Source of the DNA: Actinokineospora pegani
GTDB lineage: Bacteria; Actinomycetota; Actinomycetes; Mycobacteriales; Pseudonocardiaceae
DNA: 53,358 bases
Reading direction: 5' to 3'
NCBI RefSeq assembly: GCF_009745975.1
Contig: NZ_WHOL01000072.1
Location: 1-53,358, forward strand
Made by a program: the position numbers and the translations under genes. The notes under the pieces were generated by a model. It searched no databases, was not told where the DNA came from, and saw only the letters and a program-made list of their open reading frames with translations. Positions within the stretch are counted from its first letter, which is position 1. Every line of letters begins with the position of its first letter. Shown one piece after another: positions 23,101-29,858 of the stretch.

Positions 23101-23151
23101 GGGTCCGCGCGCCTCCACCGGGCCCAGCACGCGGAACTCGGCCCCCGTCAC
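20122..23151 (-). CDS. AfsR-type transcriptional regulator (SARP DNA-binding/BTAD-NB-ARC-TPR)
   Basis: 1009 residues, the full AfsR-like layout. Residues about 1-95 form an OmpR-type winged helix (RVLGPVEARG, QVQICVSRLRKSLG), 96-250 a bacterial transcriptional activation domain (BTAD), about 290-560 an NB-ARC ATPase with Walker A GRPGVGKS and LLVVLDD-type Walker B, and about 640-960 TPR repeats. The start is GTG 23151; GGAGGTG stands about 12 bases upstream, a slightly long spacing. Such proteins activate biosynthetic genes at direct heptamer repeats. Two candidate 11-bp-spaced repeats (GGATAGCG) lie 215 bp upstream. Which block it controls cannot be told from sequence. Confidence 0.92.
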   Translation of the reverse strand: MTGAEFRVLGPVEARGPRGQVRIPPGRQQVILACLLVEANQVVSTEHLVDALWDDQPPDTARTQVQICVSRLRKSLGDAGLAVPIETRPPGYLLRVNETALDVHHFTRTVAEARVLAKEGRAAEAARLLREATGLWRGPCLSGLPHRALRTRALRLDEERLAATETYLELELGIGRHHHLVGEITRLVHEHPLRERLRAQLMLALYRSGRQADALDLYRAGRDLLIDELGLEPGEDLRKLESAILAGDPALSGPATEAPAPREPVDPPAPPHRVETPRQLPADTADFLGDAALIATAETALTGDGPAVGVVVIVGRPGVGKSTLATHIGHRLAADHFPDGQLHCDLRGTRGEPGAAADILGRFLVALGIPGPVIPQGLDERREMYRTLLATRRVLVVLDDAVAESQVIPLLPGSSGCAVLVTTRTRLTGVPGARQIELDSLDPTRSLELLRRVIGDQRVAREPEAATALVRTVGGLPLALRIIAARLAARPHWSLASMVTRLASERHRLDELAHGEMTIRASLSLTHDGLDPAARTLFGLLSAIDGPTLPGWAAGAVLDDDRPFPSDLLEPLVDVQMLDVASVETTGEFRYRFQDIVRLFAREQAATLPHPVAPAVERVIGGWLAIAEQAHRRIYGGDFTVLHGAAPRWQPPEDYVTAVLTDPLEWMDSEQANLRAAITQAARCGLHEAAWDLAVTVATLFEARGYLDDWEKTHEEALTACRTAGNRLGAAALLGSLGTLHINRGHPTRADQTLRAALTEFLALDHPVGLGLCHRDLALLSRQSGDDDTALSLYDKALSYFDRAGDIVGRAIVRTQSAHILTRRDRMAEARTHLDEAMSIYHEVGYTHGMAHTLRRLGQVQSQSGDHTAAAETMTKVLTMVRTTRDVIGEGHLLCNLGEVWSAAGNPTKARAYYEEALSVRETILDHTGAARTRHQLARLLTTTGHHPQARLLLEQALTTFTDRGLSRDQAAAQSDLAALPPAPLAAINSSIGSSIRGEGSVPSVVVAG

Positions 23152-23365
23152 CGTGTCGATGGGGCACCTCCGCGTCGGTCACCGGGCAACGCGCTGAGCG
23201 TAATCACCGTTAATCCCCGCTGTATATCCGTCGGATGCCAGCGGGTTTCCGCCGTTCGGCGCTCGCGGGCGAGCGCCGAACGCAGGCACCGGGCCGGTTT
23301 GCGACGGTGGGCGACAGGTCGCTGAGCTGCGATGACGCTGGGTGCGCGGGTGTTGGCCAACGGCG

Positions 23366-23384
23366 GGATAGCGCGCGGATAGCG
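23366..23384. promoter_or_regulatory. Two direct GGATAGCG repeats, 11 bp apart
   Basis: GGATAGCG occurs at 23366-23373 and exactly again at 23377-23384, one helical turn apart. They lie in the divergent region between the AfsR-type gene (minus) and the NTF2-like gene (plus). A reverse-complement copy occurs at 19021-19028 and looser copies in the array at 19120-19164. A SARP/AfsR-type binding site is plausible. Confidence 0.5.
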
Positions 23385-23386
23385 TT

Positions 23387-23396
23387 CGGTTAACCG
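23387..23396. promoter_or_regulatory. CGGTTAACCG palindrome
   Basis: A perfect 10-bp palindrome 3 bp after the GGATAGCG repeat pair and 65 bp before the NTF2-like start codon. It is a possible dimeric operator overlapping the promoter. The rest of the 23152-23461 gap holds AT-richer promoter-like sequence near 23200-23225 and no gene. Confidence 0.35.
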
Positions 23397-23461
23397 ATGG
23401 CGACAACCTCGTTGTCGGGCCCGGTGGTTTCCCGGTCCGGGCCACTGCTGGGAGGGAAGCC

Positions 23462-23830
23462 ATGGTGGTCGAGGCGGTTCCGAGCGCGGCGGTGCTGGCT
23501 GTGGCGGTCGACCACGTCCGGCTGTCGTACCTGTACCTGGACGGCGGGGACCTGGACGGTTATGGGTCGTTGTTGCACGCTGACGCCCAGTTCCGCAGGC
23601 CGGACGCGGCGGACGCGCGGGGGCGGGCGGAGGTGTTGGAGATGTTGGCGGCGCGGCGGGTGGTGGGCGCGCATGAGTTGTTCAAGGTTGTCGCGGACGG
23701 GGACTGCGTGGCGGCGGTTGGGCGGCACGCGGGTGTGGATGGCGTGGGGGTGGAGTTCGCGGACTTCTTCACCATTGGCGATGACGGGCTCATCCTGGGG
23801 TGCAGGCGGTTCTATTACCTGTCCCCGTGA
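23462..23830 (+). CDS. NTF2-like / SnoaL-like small protein
   Basis: 122 residues with a clear ribosome site (GGGAGGGAAG) before ATG 23462. The pattern of an N-terminal helix, LYLDGGDLDGYGSLLHADAQFRRP and a late ADFFTIGDDGLILGCRRFY strand fits the NTF2-like superfamily, which includes SnoaL cyclases and many limonene-hydrolase-like proteins. No catalytic residue can be assigned. It is convergent with the SDR gene (11 bp) and divergent from the AfsR-type gene. Its role in either pathway is unknown. Confidence 0.75.
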   Translation: MVVEAVPSAAVLAVAVDHVRLSYLYLDGGDLDGYGSLLHADAQFRRPDAADARGRAEVLEMLAARRVVGAHELFKVVADGDCVAAVGRHAGVDGVGVEFADFFTIGDDGLILGCRRFYYLSP

Positions 23831-23841
23831 CGCGGGGAGGG

Positions 23842-24633
23842 TTACGGCAGGATGGAGTCGACGTAGCCGCCGTCGACGCGCAGGGCTCCGCCGGTGGTGG
23901 CCGAGGCCAGCGGGGAGGCGAGGTAGACGCACATGTTGGCGATCTCCTCGGGTTCGATGAGCCTGCCGAGCAGGGACTGGGGGCGGTGCAGGCGCATGAA
24001 CTCGCGCTGGGCCCGCTCCCACGGCAGGGACTTGTCGACGAGGCTGTAGACGAAGTCCTCGACGCCGCCGGTGTGCGTGGGGCCCGCGATGACGGAGTTG
24101 ACGGTGACGCCGGTGCCCGCGGCGGCCTTGGCGAAGCCGCGGGAGACGGCGAGCAGGGCGGTCTTGCTCATGCCGTAGTGGATCATCTCCGCGGGGGTGG
24201 CGATGGCGGAGTCGCTGGCGATGTGCTGGACGCGGCCCCAGCCGCGCTCGGTCATGCCGGGCAGGTAGGCGCGGGTGAGGCGGACGGCGCTGAGGACGTT
24301 GACGTCGAAGTAGCGGCGCCACTGCTCGTCGGTGATGGACAGTGGGTCTTGGGCGCCGAAGATGCCGAGGTTGTTGACGAGGATGTCGACCTGGGGCAGG
24401 GCGCCGACGACGGCGGCGGCCCCGTCCTCGGTGGCGAGGTCGCCGGGGGCGGCGACGAACTCGGTGTCGGCGGCGGCGGCGAGGCGGTCGATGGTGGCGG
24501 AGACCTTGTCGGCGGTGCGGCCGTTGACGGCGACGCGGGCTCCTGCCGCGGCCAGTCCGGCGGCGATGGCCTCGCCGATGCCCTGGGTGGATCCGGTCAC
24601 CAGGGCGGTGCGGCCGCCGAGGTCGAGTCGCAT
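23842..24633 (-). CDS. Short-chain dehydrogenase/reductase (SDR)
   Basis: 263 residues from ATG 24633; an earlier in-frame ATG would add a Gly/Arg-rich stretch without homology. The classical SDR features are present: TGSTQGIG nucleotide loop near residue 12, NNLG near 86, catalytic Ser in IASDSA, and YGMSK (Tyr/Lys) near 150. The C-terminus LRVDGGYVDSILP is also typical. It follows the SARP gene on the same strand with a 159-bp gap, so co-transcription is possible. The substrate is unknown. Confidence 0.88.
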   Translation of the reverse strand: MRLDLGGRTALVTGSTQGIGEAIAAGLAAAGARVAVNGRTADKVSATIDRLAAAADTEFVAAPGDLATEDGAAAVVGALPQVDILVNNLGIFGAQDPLSITDEQWRRYFDVNVLSAVRLTRAYLPGMTERGWGRVQHIASDSAIATPAEMIHYGMSKTALLAVSRGFAKAAAGTGVTVNSVIAGPTHTGGVEDFVYSLVDKSLPWERAQREFMRLHRPQSLLGRLIEPEEIANMCVYLASPLASATTGGALRVDGGYVDSILP

Positions 24634-24792
24634 GTGTTGTTCCCGTCCCGTTCCTGGGCCGGGCCCGGTACCCGTCCCCCGTCGGCCATCCTGGCCCATC
24701 CGGGCGCTGCCCGCTGGGGTCGGGGCGTGGCCTCGGGGTGGCCGGCCAGGGTGGCTGCGTTGGCACCACTGGGCACAGCGGTCAGACGGCGG

Positions 24793-25578
24793 TCAGACGG
24801 CGGCGGCGGTGTGCCGGAAGTACGGGTCGAGCGACTGGTCGGCGCGCAGGATCGCCTGTTGCAGTGAGCGCAGCATGCGGCAGGGTTCGAGGCCGAGTTC
24901 GTGGTTGAGGGTGCTGCGGAGCTGGGAGTAGACGCGCAGGGCCTCGGACTGCCGCTCGGAGCGGTAGAGGGCGATCATGAGCTGGCGGTAGAAGGCCTCG
25001 CGGAACGGGTGCTCGCTGACCAGGGTGAGCAGTTCGCCGATGAGGTGGCGGTCGCGGCCCAGGGCCAGGTCCGCCTCGACGCGCATCTCGATGGCGGAGA
25101 CGCGCAGCTCGTCGAGGCGGATGGCGGCGTTGCGCAGCACGGAGCTGTCGTGCAGGCCGTGCAGGGTGGCGCCGCGCCAGTGGCCGAGTGCGGTGGACAG
25201 CGTCTCGGTGGTGGCGGTGTGGTCCTCGGCCTCGAGCAGCCTGCGGCCCTGGCCGATGAGGCGTTCGGCGCGGAAGGCGTCGATGCCGTCCGGGTCGGCT
25301 TCGAGCAGGTAGCCGCCCGCGCAGGTCTTGACCGGGCTGGTCTCCGCCCCCTGCTCGCCGAGGAACTTGCGTAACTGGGAGATGTAGACGTGCAGCGCCG
25401 TGCGGGCGCTGCGCGGGCCGTGGCCGCCCCACATGGACTCCTGGAGCTGGTCGAGCGAGACCACCTCGTTGGCGCGCACGAGCAGGGTGGCCAGCAGTGT
25501 TTTGACCTTGGCCGCCTTCGGCGCGAACGCTCCGGCCGCGGTGGCGACCTGTAACGGTCCGAGAACTCTGTATTCCAT
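24793..25578 (-). CDS. Small SARP regulator (winged helix-BTAD)
   Basis: 261 residues: OmpR-like winged helix (about 1-95, YRVLGPLQVATAAG, HVYISQLRKFLG) plus a BTAD (about 100-250). The start ATG 25578 has GGAGA just upstream and gives the standard MEYRVLGPL opening; the longer open frame upstream lacks homology. SARPs of this size (ActII-ORF4 or DnrI class) are pathway-specific activators. It lies between the AfsR-type regulator and the start of the right-hand block, so either the SDR/NTF2 genes or the decarboxylase/tetronate operons may be its targets. Confidence 0.92.
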   Translation of the reverse strand: MEYRVLGPLQVATAAGAFAPKAAKVKTLLATLLVRANEVVSLDQLQESMWGGHGPRSARTALHVYISQLRKFLGEQGAETSPVKTCAGGYLLEADPDGIDAFRAERLIGQGRRLLEAEDHTATTETLSTALGHWRGATLHGLHDSSVLRNAAIRLDELRVSAIEMRVEADLALGRDRHLIGELLTLVSEHPFREAFYRQLMIALYRSERQSEALRVYSQLRSTLNHELGLEPCRMLRSLQQAILRADQSLDPYFRHTAAAV

Positions 25579-25851
25579 TTCTCCGCACCCCGATTTCGAC
25601 AGGAAAATTGGCGGATCAACCGCGATCCCGACCCCCTCGGCCCCGCTGGATCGCGCTCGTTTGATGTTTTCGGGTGCCCGATCCACTCCGGCGATCCCCT
25701 TAGCGCGCTGGCTAATGCCACTAGTCTGCACGTGATCCACCAGCACCGTAATCCGCCGACCGGCCTAACCTGAGTCGTACGCGGAGCGGCTAGATCTTGT
25801 TTTACACGCAGCTAACAGTGAGCGCAGCCCAGTGCTCCGGATTCGGCGCAA

Positions 25852-25902
25852 AACCCCTATCGGTTGCCAACAACAAGCAAGGGGAACCCCTACCGAACCC
25901 CC
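25852..25902. promoter_or_regulatory. AACCCC direct repeats in 11-bp register
   Basis: AACCCC occurs at 25852, 25885 and 25896, at steps of 33 and 11 bp, all multiples of one helical turn. It lies about 275-325 bp upstream of the SARP start codon. It could be a regulator array or chance in a C-rich context. Confidence 0.25.
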
Positions 25903-26002
25903 AGGGGCGGCCCCGACAAAGGAGCCGCGCGGCCGCACAGTCCATTCACGACGAAGAGATTAGAGCGTTACTTGTGATGTGTCCCGCACTTGCCGACGCG
26001 AC

Positions 26003-26043
26003 GAGGCCGCCGCCCCGGGTCGGTGACCCGGGGCGGCGGCCTC
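26003..26043 (-). terminator. Strong hairpin terminator downstream of the decarboxylase-ACP gene
   Basis: A perfect 19-bp, G+C-rich stem with a 3-nt loop, 25 bp past the stop codon of the decarboxylase-ACP gene. It has no U-tract. It marks the end of the ligase/decarboxylase operon and insulates the SARP promoter region. Confidence 0.8.
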
Positions 26044-26068
26044 GGTGGTGCTGGTGGTCCACCCGGTT

Positions 26069-27556
26069 TCAGACGGGCGCACCCGCGGGGTGCAACTGGT
26101 CGGCCACGGCGGCCCAGAGGGAGCCGGGGCTGGCGAAGGCGTCGGGGGTGAGCACGTCGTCGGAAATGGTCACGCCGTAGGCGTTCTCCAGCAGCACGAG
26201 CAGCTCCACGGTGGCCAGCGAGTCCAGGCCCGCCGCGCGCAGGCTGGTGTCGGCGGCGACGGAGGCGGTCAGGCGGGGCAGGGCGGCGCGCAACTGCGCC
26301 TCGAACTCGGTGTCCCACGGCATGGGCTGGGTTCCTTTCTCGGTGAGGGGTTCGCGCGCGAGGCGCAAGCGGGACGCGTGCAGGACCTGGTCGCCGCGGA
26401 GGAGGACCTCGGCGGGGGCGGGCCTGCTGAGGAAGCCGATGAGGCTGGCGGTGAGGCCGTAGGCGCCGACGTTCGGGATCTCCAGCAATTGCCCGGGTTC
26501 GGCGGGGGGAAGGGTGGCGTGGCGGTTGACGATGTCGGCGGGGGTGCACAGCGGGCCGACGAGGGTGGTGGTGACCGGGTCGCCGGTCGCGGGGGTGACC
26601 GGGCGGGCGGTCATGGGGCGCAGGCGGCCGATGCCGGAGAGCCCGCCGAGGTGGTGGATGCCGGTGTCCAGCACGGTGTAGGTGCCGGGGCCGCTGGCCT
26701 TGACCTCGGTGACGGTGCACAGCAGGGTGCCGCTGTCGCCGACGAGGTAGCGGCCGGACTCGAAGACCAGCTCGAAGCCGGGTGAGCGCCAGGCCGGGAA
26801 GTGCTCGTCCAGCGCGGCCTCCAGCGGGGCGCGCAGCGTGGTGTAGACCGGCCGCCGCCCCGGCCCGGCGTACGGGGTGGAGAAGCCGCCGCCGAGGTCG
26901 AGGTGGGTGACCTCGAGGCCCCACCTGGCGGCGAGGTCGGCGGCGACGCCCACGCTGCCGAGCAGCTCGGCGCGCAGGGTGTCCTCGTCGGGGCTGTTGG
27001 TCAGCGGGTAGAAGTGGAACCCGCGCACGGTGGCCCCCGGCACGGCCAGGTCGGCGCCGGTGACCTCGGGGTTGGCGGCGATGTCCAGGCCGAACTGGGA
27101 GGGCTGGCCGGTCATCCGCAGACCGGCGCCGCCCGCGTTCGACGGCGGGTTGACCCGCAGCAGGCAGGTGGCGTGCGCGTCGAAGCGCAGCGCGACCGCG
27201 CCGACGCGGCGCAGGTCGGCCAGCGACTCCACGGAGAAGGCGCGCACGCCCGCGGTGAACGCGGCCGTCAGCTCGGCGACGGTCTTGCCCGGTCCGCCGT
27301 AGAGGCAGTCGGCCCCGGCGAACCCGGCGGTCAGGGCGCTGGCCAGCTCGCCTGCGGAGGTGAGCTCGACCCGGCAGCCCGCGCCGCGCAGCACGCGGAC
27401 CAGCTCGGGGTGCGGGTTGGCCTTGAGCGAGTACATGACCACGGCCCCGGTCGGCAGCGCGGCGCGCAGGTCGGCGGCGGCGGCCTCGACCTTCTCGGCG
27501 CGGTAGAGGTAGAGCGGGCTGCCGTAGCGGTCGACGAGGTCCTCAGCGGTGAGCAC
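26069..27556 (-). CDS. PLP-dependent carrier-bound amino acid decarboxylase fused to an acyl carrier protein
   Basis: 495 residues. Residues 1 to about 400 form an alanine-racemase-fold (ODC/DAP decarboxylase) enzyme: YSLKANP with the PLP lysine near 46, DLGGGFSTPY near 235, FESGRYLV, and GPLCTPAD carrying the second-subunit cysteine. From Met 412 a complete carrier protein follows, with GLDSLATVELL as the phosphopantetheine site. The junction contains AAAGGA and an in-frame ATG at 26323, as if two adjacent genes had merged. The start GTG 27556 (GGGAGG six bases upstream) overlaps the ligase stop by 14 bp. Relatives such as VinO and BtrK decarboxylate amino acids on a carrier; here the carrier is built in. 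Expected product: beta-alanyl, GABA-type or similar omega-aminoacyl-ACP. The substrate is unknown. Confidence 0.88.
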   Translation of the reverse strand: MLTAEDLVDRYGSPLYLYRAEKVEAAAADLRAALPTGAVVMYSLKANPHPELVRVLRGAGCRVELTSAGELASALTAGFAGADCLYGGPGKTVAELTAAFTAGVRAFSVESLADLRRVGAVALRFDAHATCLLRVNPPSNAGGAGLRMTGQPSQFGLDIAANPEVTGADLAVPGATVRGFHFYPLTNSPDEDTLRAELLGSVGVAADLAARWGLEVTHLDLGGGFSTPYAGPGRRPVYTTLRAPLEAALDEHFPAWRSPGFELVFESGRYLVGDSGTLLCTVTEVKASGPGTYTVLDTGIHHLGGLSGIGRLRPMTARPVTPATGDPVTTTLVGPLCTPADIVNRHATLPPAEPGQLLEIPNVGAYGLTASLIGFLSRPAPAEVLLRGDQVLHASRLRLAREPLTEKGTQPMPWDTEFEAQLRAALPRLTASVAADTSLRAAGLDSLATVELLVLLENAYGVTISDDVLTPDAFASPGSLWAAVADQLHPAGAPV

Positions 27557-29054
27557 TGGCGTCCTCCCAGTCGGCGAGCAGGGCCTTCTTGTCGAACTTC
27601 CCGTTGGGGGTGAGGGGGAGGGTGTCGCGGACGAGGCACACCGGGGGGACCTTGGCCTGTTCGAGGCGGTCGGCGACGCCCGCGAGGACGACCTCGGCCG
27701 CGGTGGCGCCGGTGACGACGAGGACCATGTCGCGGTCGCCGTCGGGGGGCAGCAGGGCGGCGGCGGTGACGCCGGGGACGTCGGCGGCGGCGGCCTCGAT
27801 CTCGATGGCGCTCATCCGGGTGCCGTGCCGCTTGAACTGGTCGTCGCGGCGGCCGGCGAAGTAGAGGTGGCCCTCGGCGTCGAGCGAGCCGTGGTCGCCG
27901 GTGTGCAGGCGGCGCCGCCCGGTCGGGCCGGTGCGGAAGCGGGCGGCGGTCAGCTCGGGGGCGTTCCAGTAGCCGGCCATGACGTGCGGGCCCTCGGCGA
28001 CGATCTCGCCGACCTGGCCCGCGGGCAGTTCGGCGCCGTGCTCGTCGAGGACGAGCACCCGGGTGCCGGGCAGGGCGGGGCCGACGGAGCCGGGCTTGGC
28101 CAGGTCGCCGTCGGGTTCGCAGATGGTGACGCGCTTGCACTCGGTGATGCCGTACATGGGGACGACGGCGGCGTTGGGGAACGCCGCGCGCAGGCCCGCG
28201 GTGGTGGGGGCGGTGAGGGCGGCGCCGGTGTTGGTGAGCAGCCGGACGTGGGCGGGGGTGGCGCCGCGGCGGACGAGGCGGGTGAGCATGTCGGCCAGCG
28301 ACGGCACGACGGGGACCACGGTGGCGCGGGAGGCGCGCAGGGTGGCCATGAGCGCGACCGGGTCGGCGGCGTCGGCCAGGCGCAGCTCGGCGTGCGCGAG
28401 GGCGGCGAGGAGGACCTGGTAGAGGCCGTAGTCGAAGGACAGCGGCGGGGCGGTGAGGATGGTGTCGTCGGCGCGGTAGCCCAGGCGGGCGGCGATGGCC
28501 GAGGCGGCGAAGCGGACCGCGCGGTGCGGGCAGACGACGCCCTTGGGGGCCGAGGTGCTGCCGGAGGTGTAGATGAGCAGCGCCAGGTCGTCGTCGCTGA
28601 CCGCGGGCAGCTCGGTGGTCGCGGTCGGGGCGAGGACCTCGTCGGCGGTGGCGAGGCGGGCGGTCCCGGCGCAGCGGGCGGCGGTCTGGTCGTCGGCGGG
28701 GGCGACCACGAGGCGCGGAGCGGCGTCGGCGACGACCTGGGAGAGGTGGTATCCGCGCATGGCCGGGTTGACCGGGACGACCGCGGCGCCCGCGCGGAGG
28801 GCGCCGTAGAGCAGGGCGACGAACTCGCGGGTGTTGCCCAGGCGCAGCAGGACCCGGTCGCCCACCTCGACCCCGGCGGCCCGCAGCCGGTGCGCGGCGG
28901 AGGTGGCGGCGGCGTCGAGTTCGGCGTAGGTCCAGGCGCCCGTGGCGTCGGACACCGCGGGCCGGTCGGGCGCGGCCGCCGCGGCGGCGTCGAGCAGGGC
29001 GGCGACGGAACCCGTGTCCGGGGGTGCGCTCGCCGCGCTCAGCACAGGGGTCAT
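27543..29054 (-). CDS. AMP-forming amino acid/acyl ligase partnering the decarboxylase-ACP
   Basis: 503 residues of the ANL superfamily: IYTSGSTSAPKGV (A3) near 163, MYGITE (A5) near 303, LHTGDHG (A7) and PLTPNGKFDKK with the catalytic lysine near the C-terminus. It has no carrier domain of its own. The start is ATG 29054 with GGAG seven bases upstream, 49 bp after a CGCTTAAG site. It overlaps the decarboxylase-ACP gene, matching the VinN-VinO-VinL arrangement in which the ligase loads an acidic amino acid such as Asp, methyl-Asp or Glu for decarboxylation. It also resembles ligases of exosortase-associated operons that sit beside a similar decarboxylase, but no exosortase genes are present here. 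Confidence 0.85.
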   Translation of the reverse strand: MTPVLSAASAPPDTGSVAALLDAAAAAAPDRPAVSDATGAWTYAELDAAATSAAHRLRAAGVEVGDRVLLRLGNTREFVALLYGALRAGAAVVPVNPAMRGYHLSQVVADAAPRLVVAPADDQTAARCAGTARLATADEVLAPTATTELPAVSDDDLALLIYTSGSTSAPKGVVCPHRAVRFAASAIAARLGYRADDTILTAPPLSFDYGLYQVLLAALAHAELRLADAADPVALMATLRASRATVVPVVPSLADMLTRLVRRGATPAHVRLLTNTGAALTAPTTAGLRAAFPNAAVVPMYGITECKRVTICEPDGDLAKPGSVGPALPGTRVLVLDEHGAELPAGQVGEIVAEGPHVMAGYWNAPELTAARFRTGPTGRRRLHTGDHGSLDAEGHLYFAGRRDDQFKRHGTRMSAIEIEAAAADVPGVTAAALLPPDGDRDMVLVVTGATAAEVVLAGVADRLEQAKVPPVCLVRDTLPLTPNGKFDKKALLADWEDASAHR

Positions 29055-29102
29055 GTCAGCACTCCGTCTTGTCGCGGTTTTCTGCCGCCACTTTCGACGA
29101 GC

Positions 29103-29126
29103 GGGCTAGGACGCTCCTTAAGCGCG
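29103..29126 (-). promoter_or_regulatory. CGCTTAAG-type site (a), before the ligase operon and divergent TetR gene
   Basis: On the minus strand the octamer CGCTTAAG is followed by GAGCG and TCCTAG, giving an imperfect palindrome (TAAGGA-GCG-TCCTA). It is 49 bp from the ligase start and lies in the gap shared with the divergent TetR gene at 29265. It is one of four such intergenic sites in the window. Confidence 0.6.
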
Positions 29127-29187
29127 GCCTACGAGCCGCCCTCTTTGCCGCGCAACGCTTTCCGAGCCGCTGCCCGCGGTGGGCATC

Positions 29188-29216
29188 TTGACAAAACCTC
29201 ACCCAGCTATTCTACT
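29188..29216 (+). promoter_or_regulatory. Sigma70-like promoter for the first TetR gene
   Basis: TTGACA at 29188-29193, a 17-nt spacer, then TCTACT at 29211-29216, with a start codon at 29265. TAGC-N6-GCTA at 29217-29230 would overlap the transcription start and is a candidate operator. Confidence 0.6.
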
Positions 29217-29230
29217 TAGCCAAAGAGCTA
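29217..29230. promoter_or_regulatory. TAGC-N6-GCTA inverted repeat at the TetR promoter
   Basis: A short inverted repeat directly downstream of the predicted -10 box of the TetR gene. AGCTAT occurs on both sides of the promoter. It is a possible autoregulatory site. Confidence 0.3.
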
Positions 29231-29264
29231 TGACCAATATCAAACCAGCCGGGGGTCACGAGCC

Positions 29265-29858
29265 ATGCCCAGACGAGGCCTGTCGACGGCGTCGGTCGTG
29301 TCCGCCGCCGCGGAACTGGCCGACGCCGACGGGTTGGGCACGCTGACGTTGAGCAAACTGGGCGCGCACCTGGGCGTCCGGGTCCCCTCGCTGTACAAGC
29401 ACATCGACGGCATCGCCGACCTGTTCCGCCGCCTCGCCGCCGACTCGACCAGCGAACTGGCCACCATCCTGCGCTCCGCCGCGGCGGGCCGCTCCGGCTC
29501 CGACGCCCTCGCGGCCACCTGCCACGCCTACCGCGAGTTCGCGACGACCCGACCGGGTCGGTACGACTCGATACAGCACCCGGTGGAGGTGTCGGACGAG
29601 TTGCGGCTGGCGCAGGGGGTGATGCTGCGGGTGGTGGCGGAGACGTTGCGGGGGTACCGGATCTCCGATGAGGACGAGTTGGTCTCGGCGGTGCGGATGC
29701 TGCGCAGTGTGCTGCATGGGTTTGTGTGCCTGGAGCGGGGGGCGGGCTTCCAGTTGTCGACTCCGTTGGGGTTGACCTTCGACGAGCTGATCGCCATGGT
29801 GCACAGCTCGCTGGCCGAGCGGGCGGGCGATGTCGCGGTGGCGCGGAACAGGCCCTAG
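29265..29858 (+). CDS. TetR-family regulator, WHG-type (first of two paralogues)
   Basis: 197 residues from ATG 29265. The N-terminal HTH (TLTLSKLGAHLGVRVPSLYKHI, about 26-50) is the TetR type whose C-terminal domain falls in the WHG class; RSVLHGFVCLERGAGF is present near 145-160. It is closely related to the second TetR gene at 33625: their first 60 residues match at most positions. It diverges from the ligase/decarboxylase operon across a CGCTTAAG site and a consensus-like promoter. The likely role is ligand-responsive repression of the neighbouring operon. The stop overlaps the 3' end of the convergent KASIII gene by 4 bp. Confidence 0.88.
   Translation: MPRRGLSTASVVSAAAELADADGLGTLTLSKLGAHLGVRVPSLYKHIDGIADLFRRLAADSTSELATILRSAAAGRSGSDALAATCHAYREFATTRPGRYDSIQHPVEVSDELRLAQGVMLRVVAETLRGYRISDEDELVSAVRMLRSVLHGFVCLERGAGFQLSTPLGLTFDELIAMVHSSLAERAGDVAVARNRP

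Larger units (their letters stand above)
25579..26068. other. 490-bp intergenic region upstream of the SARP gene
   Basis: No gene. It holds the SARP promoter region, three AACCCC repeats in 11-bp register, TTAG/CTAA-type sequences near 25700 and 25785 loosely like the CGCTTAAG sites, and a strong hairpin at 26003-26043. The part at 25780-25980 is clearly less G+C rich than the surroundings. Confidence 0.5.

Noticed and set aside
20069-23182. 1037-codon minus-strand frame overlapping the AfsR-type gene
   Set aside because: Arg/Pro/His-rich shadow; the overlapping 1009-codon frame carries clear SARP, NB-ARC and TPR motifs.
24778-24800. Short tandem duplication around the SARP stop codon
   Set aside because: Only two units in a G+C-rich tail; likely slippage, with no evident function.
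24782-25588. Second minus-strand frame over the SARP gene
   Set aside because: Frame-shifted shadow; the SARP motifs occur only in the 24793-25578 frame.
26069-29054. Exosortase/EPS-associated ligase-decarboxylase pair
   Set aside because: The enzymes resemble that group, but no exosortase, glycosyltransferase or EPS genes are in the window; the context is biosynthetic.
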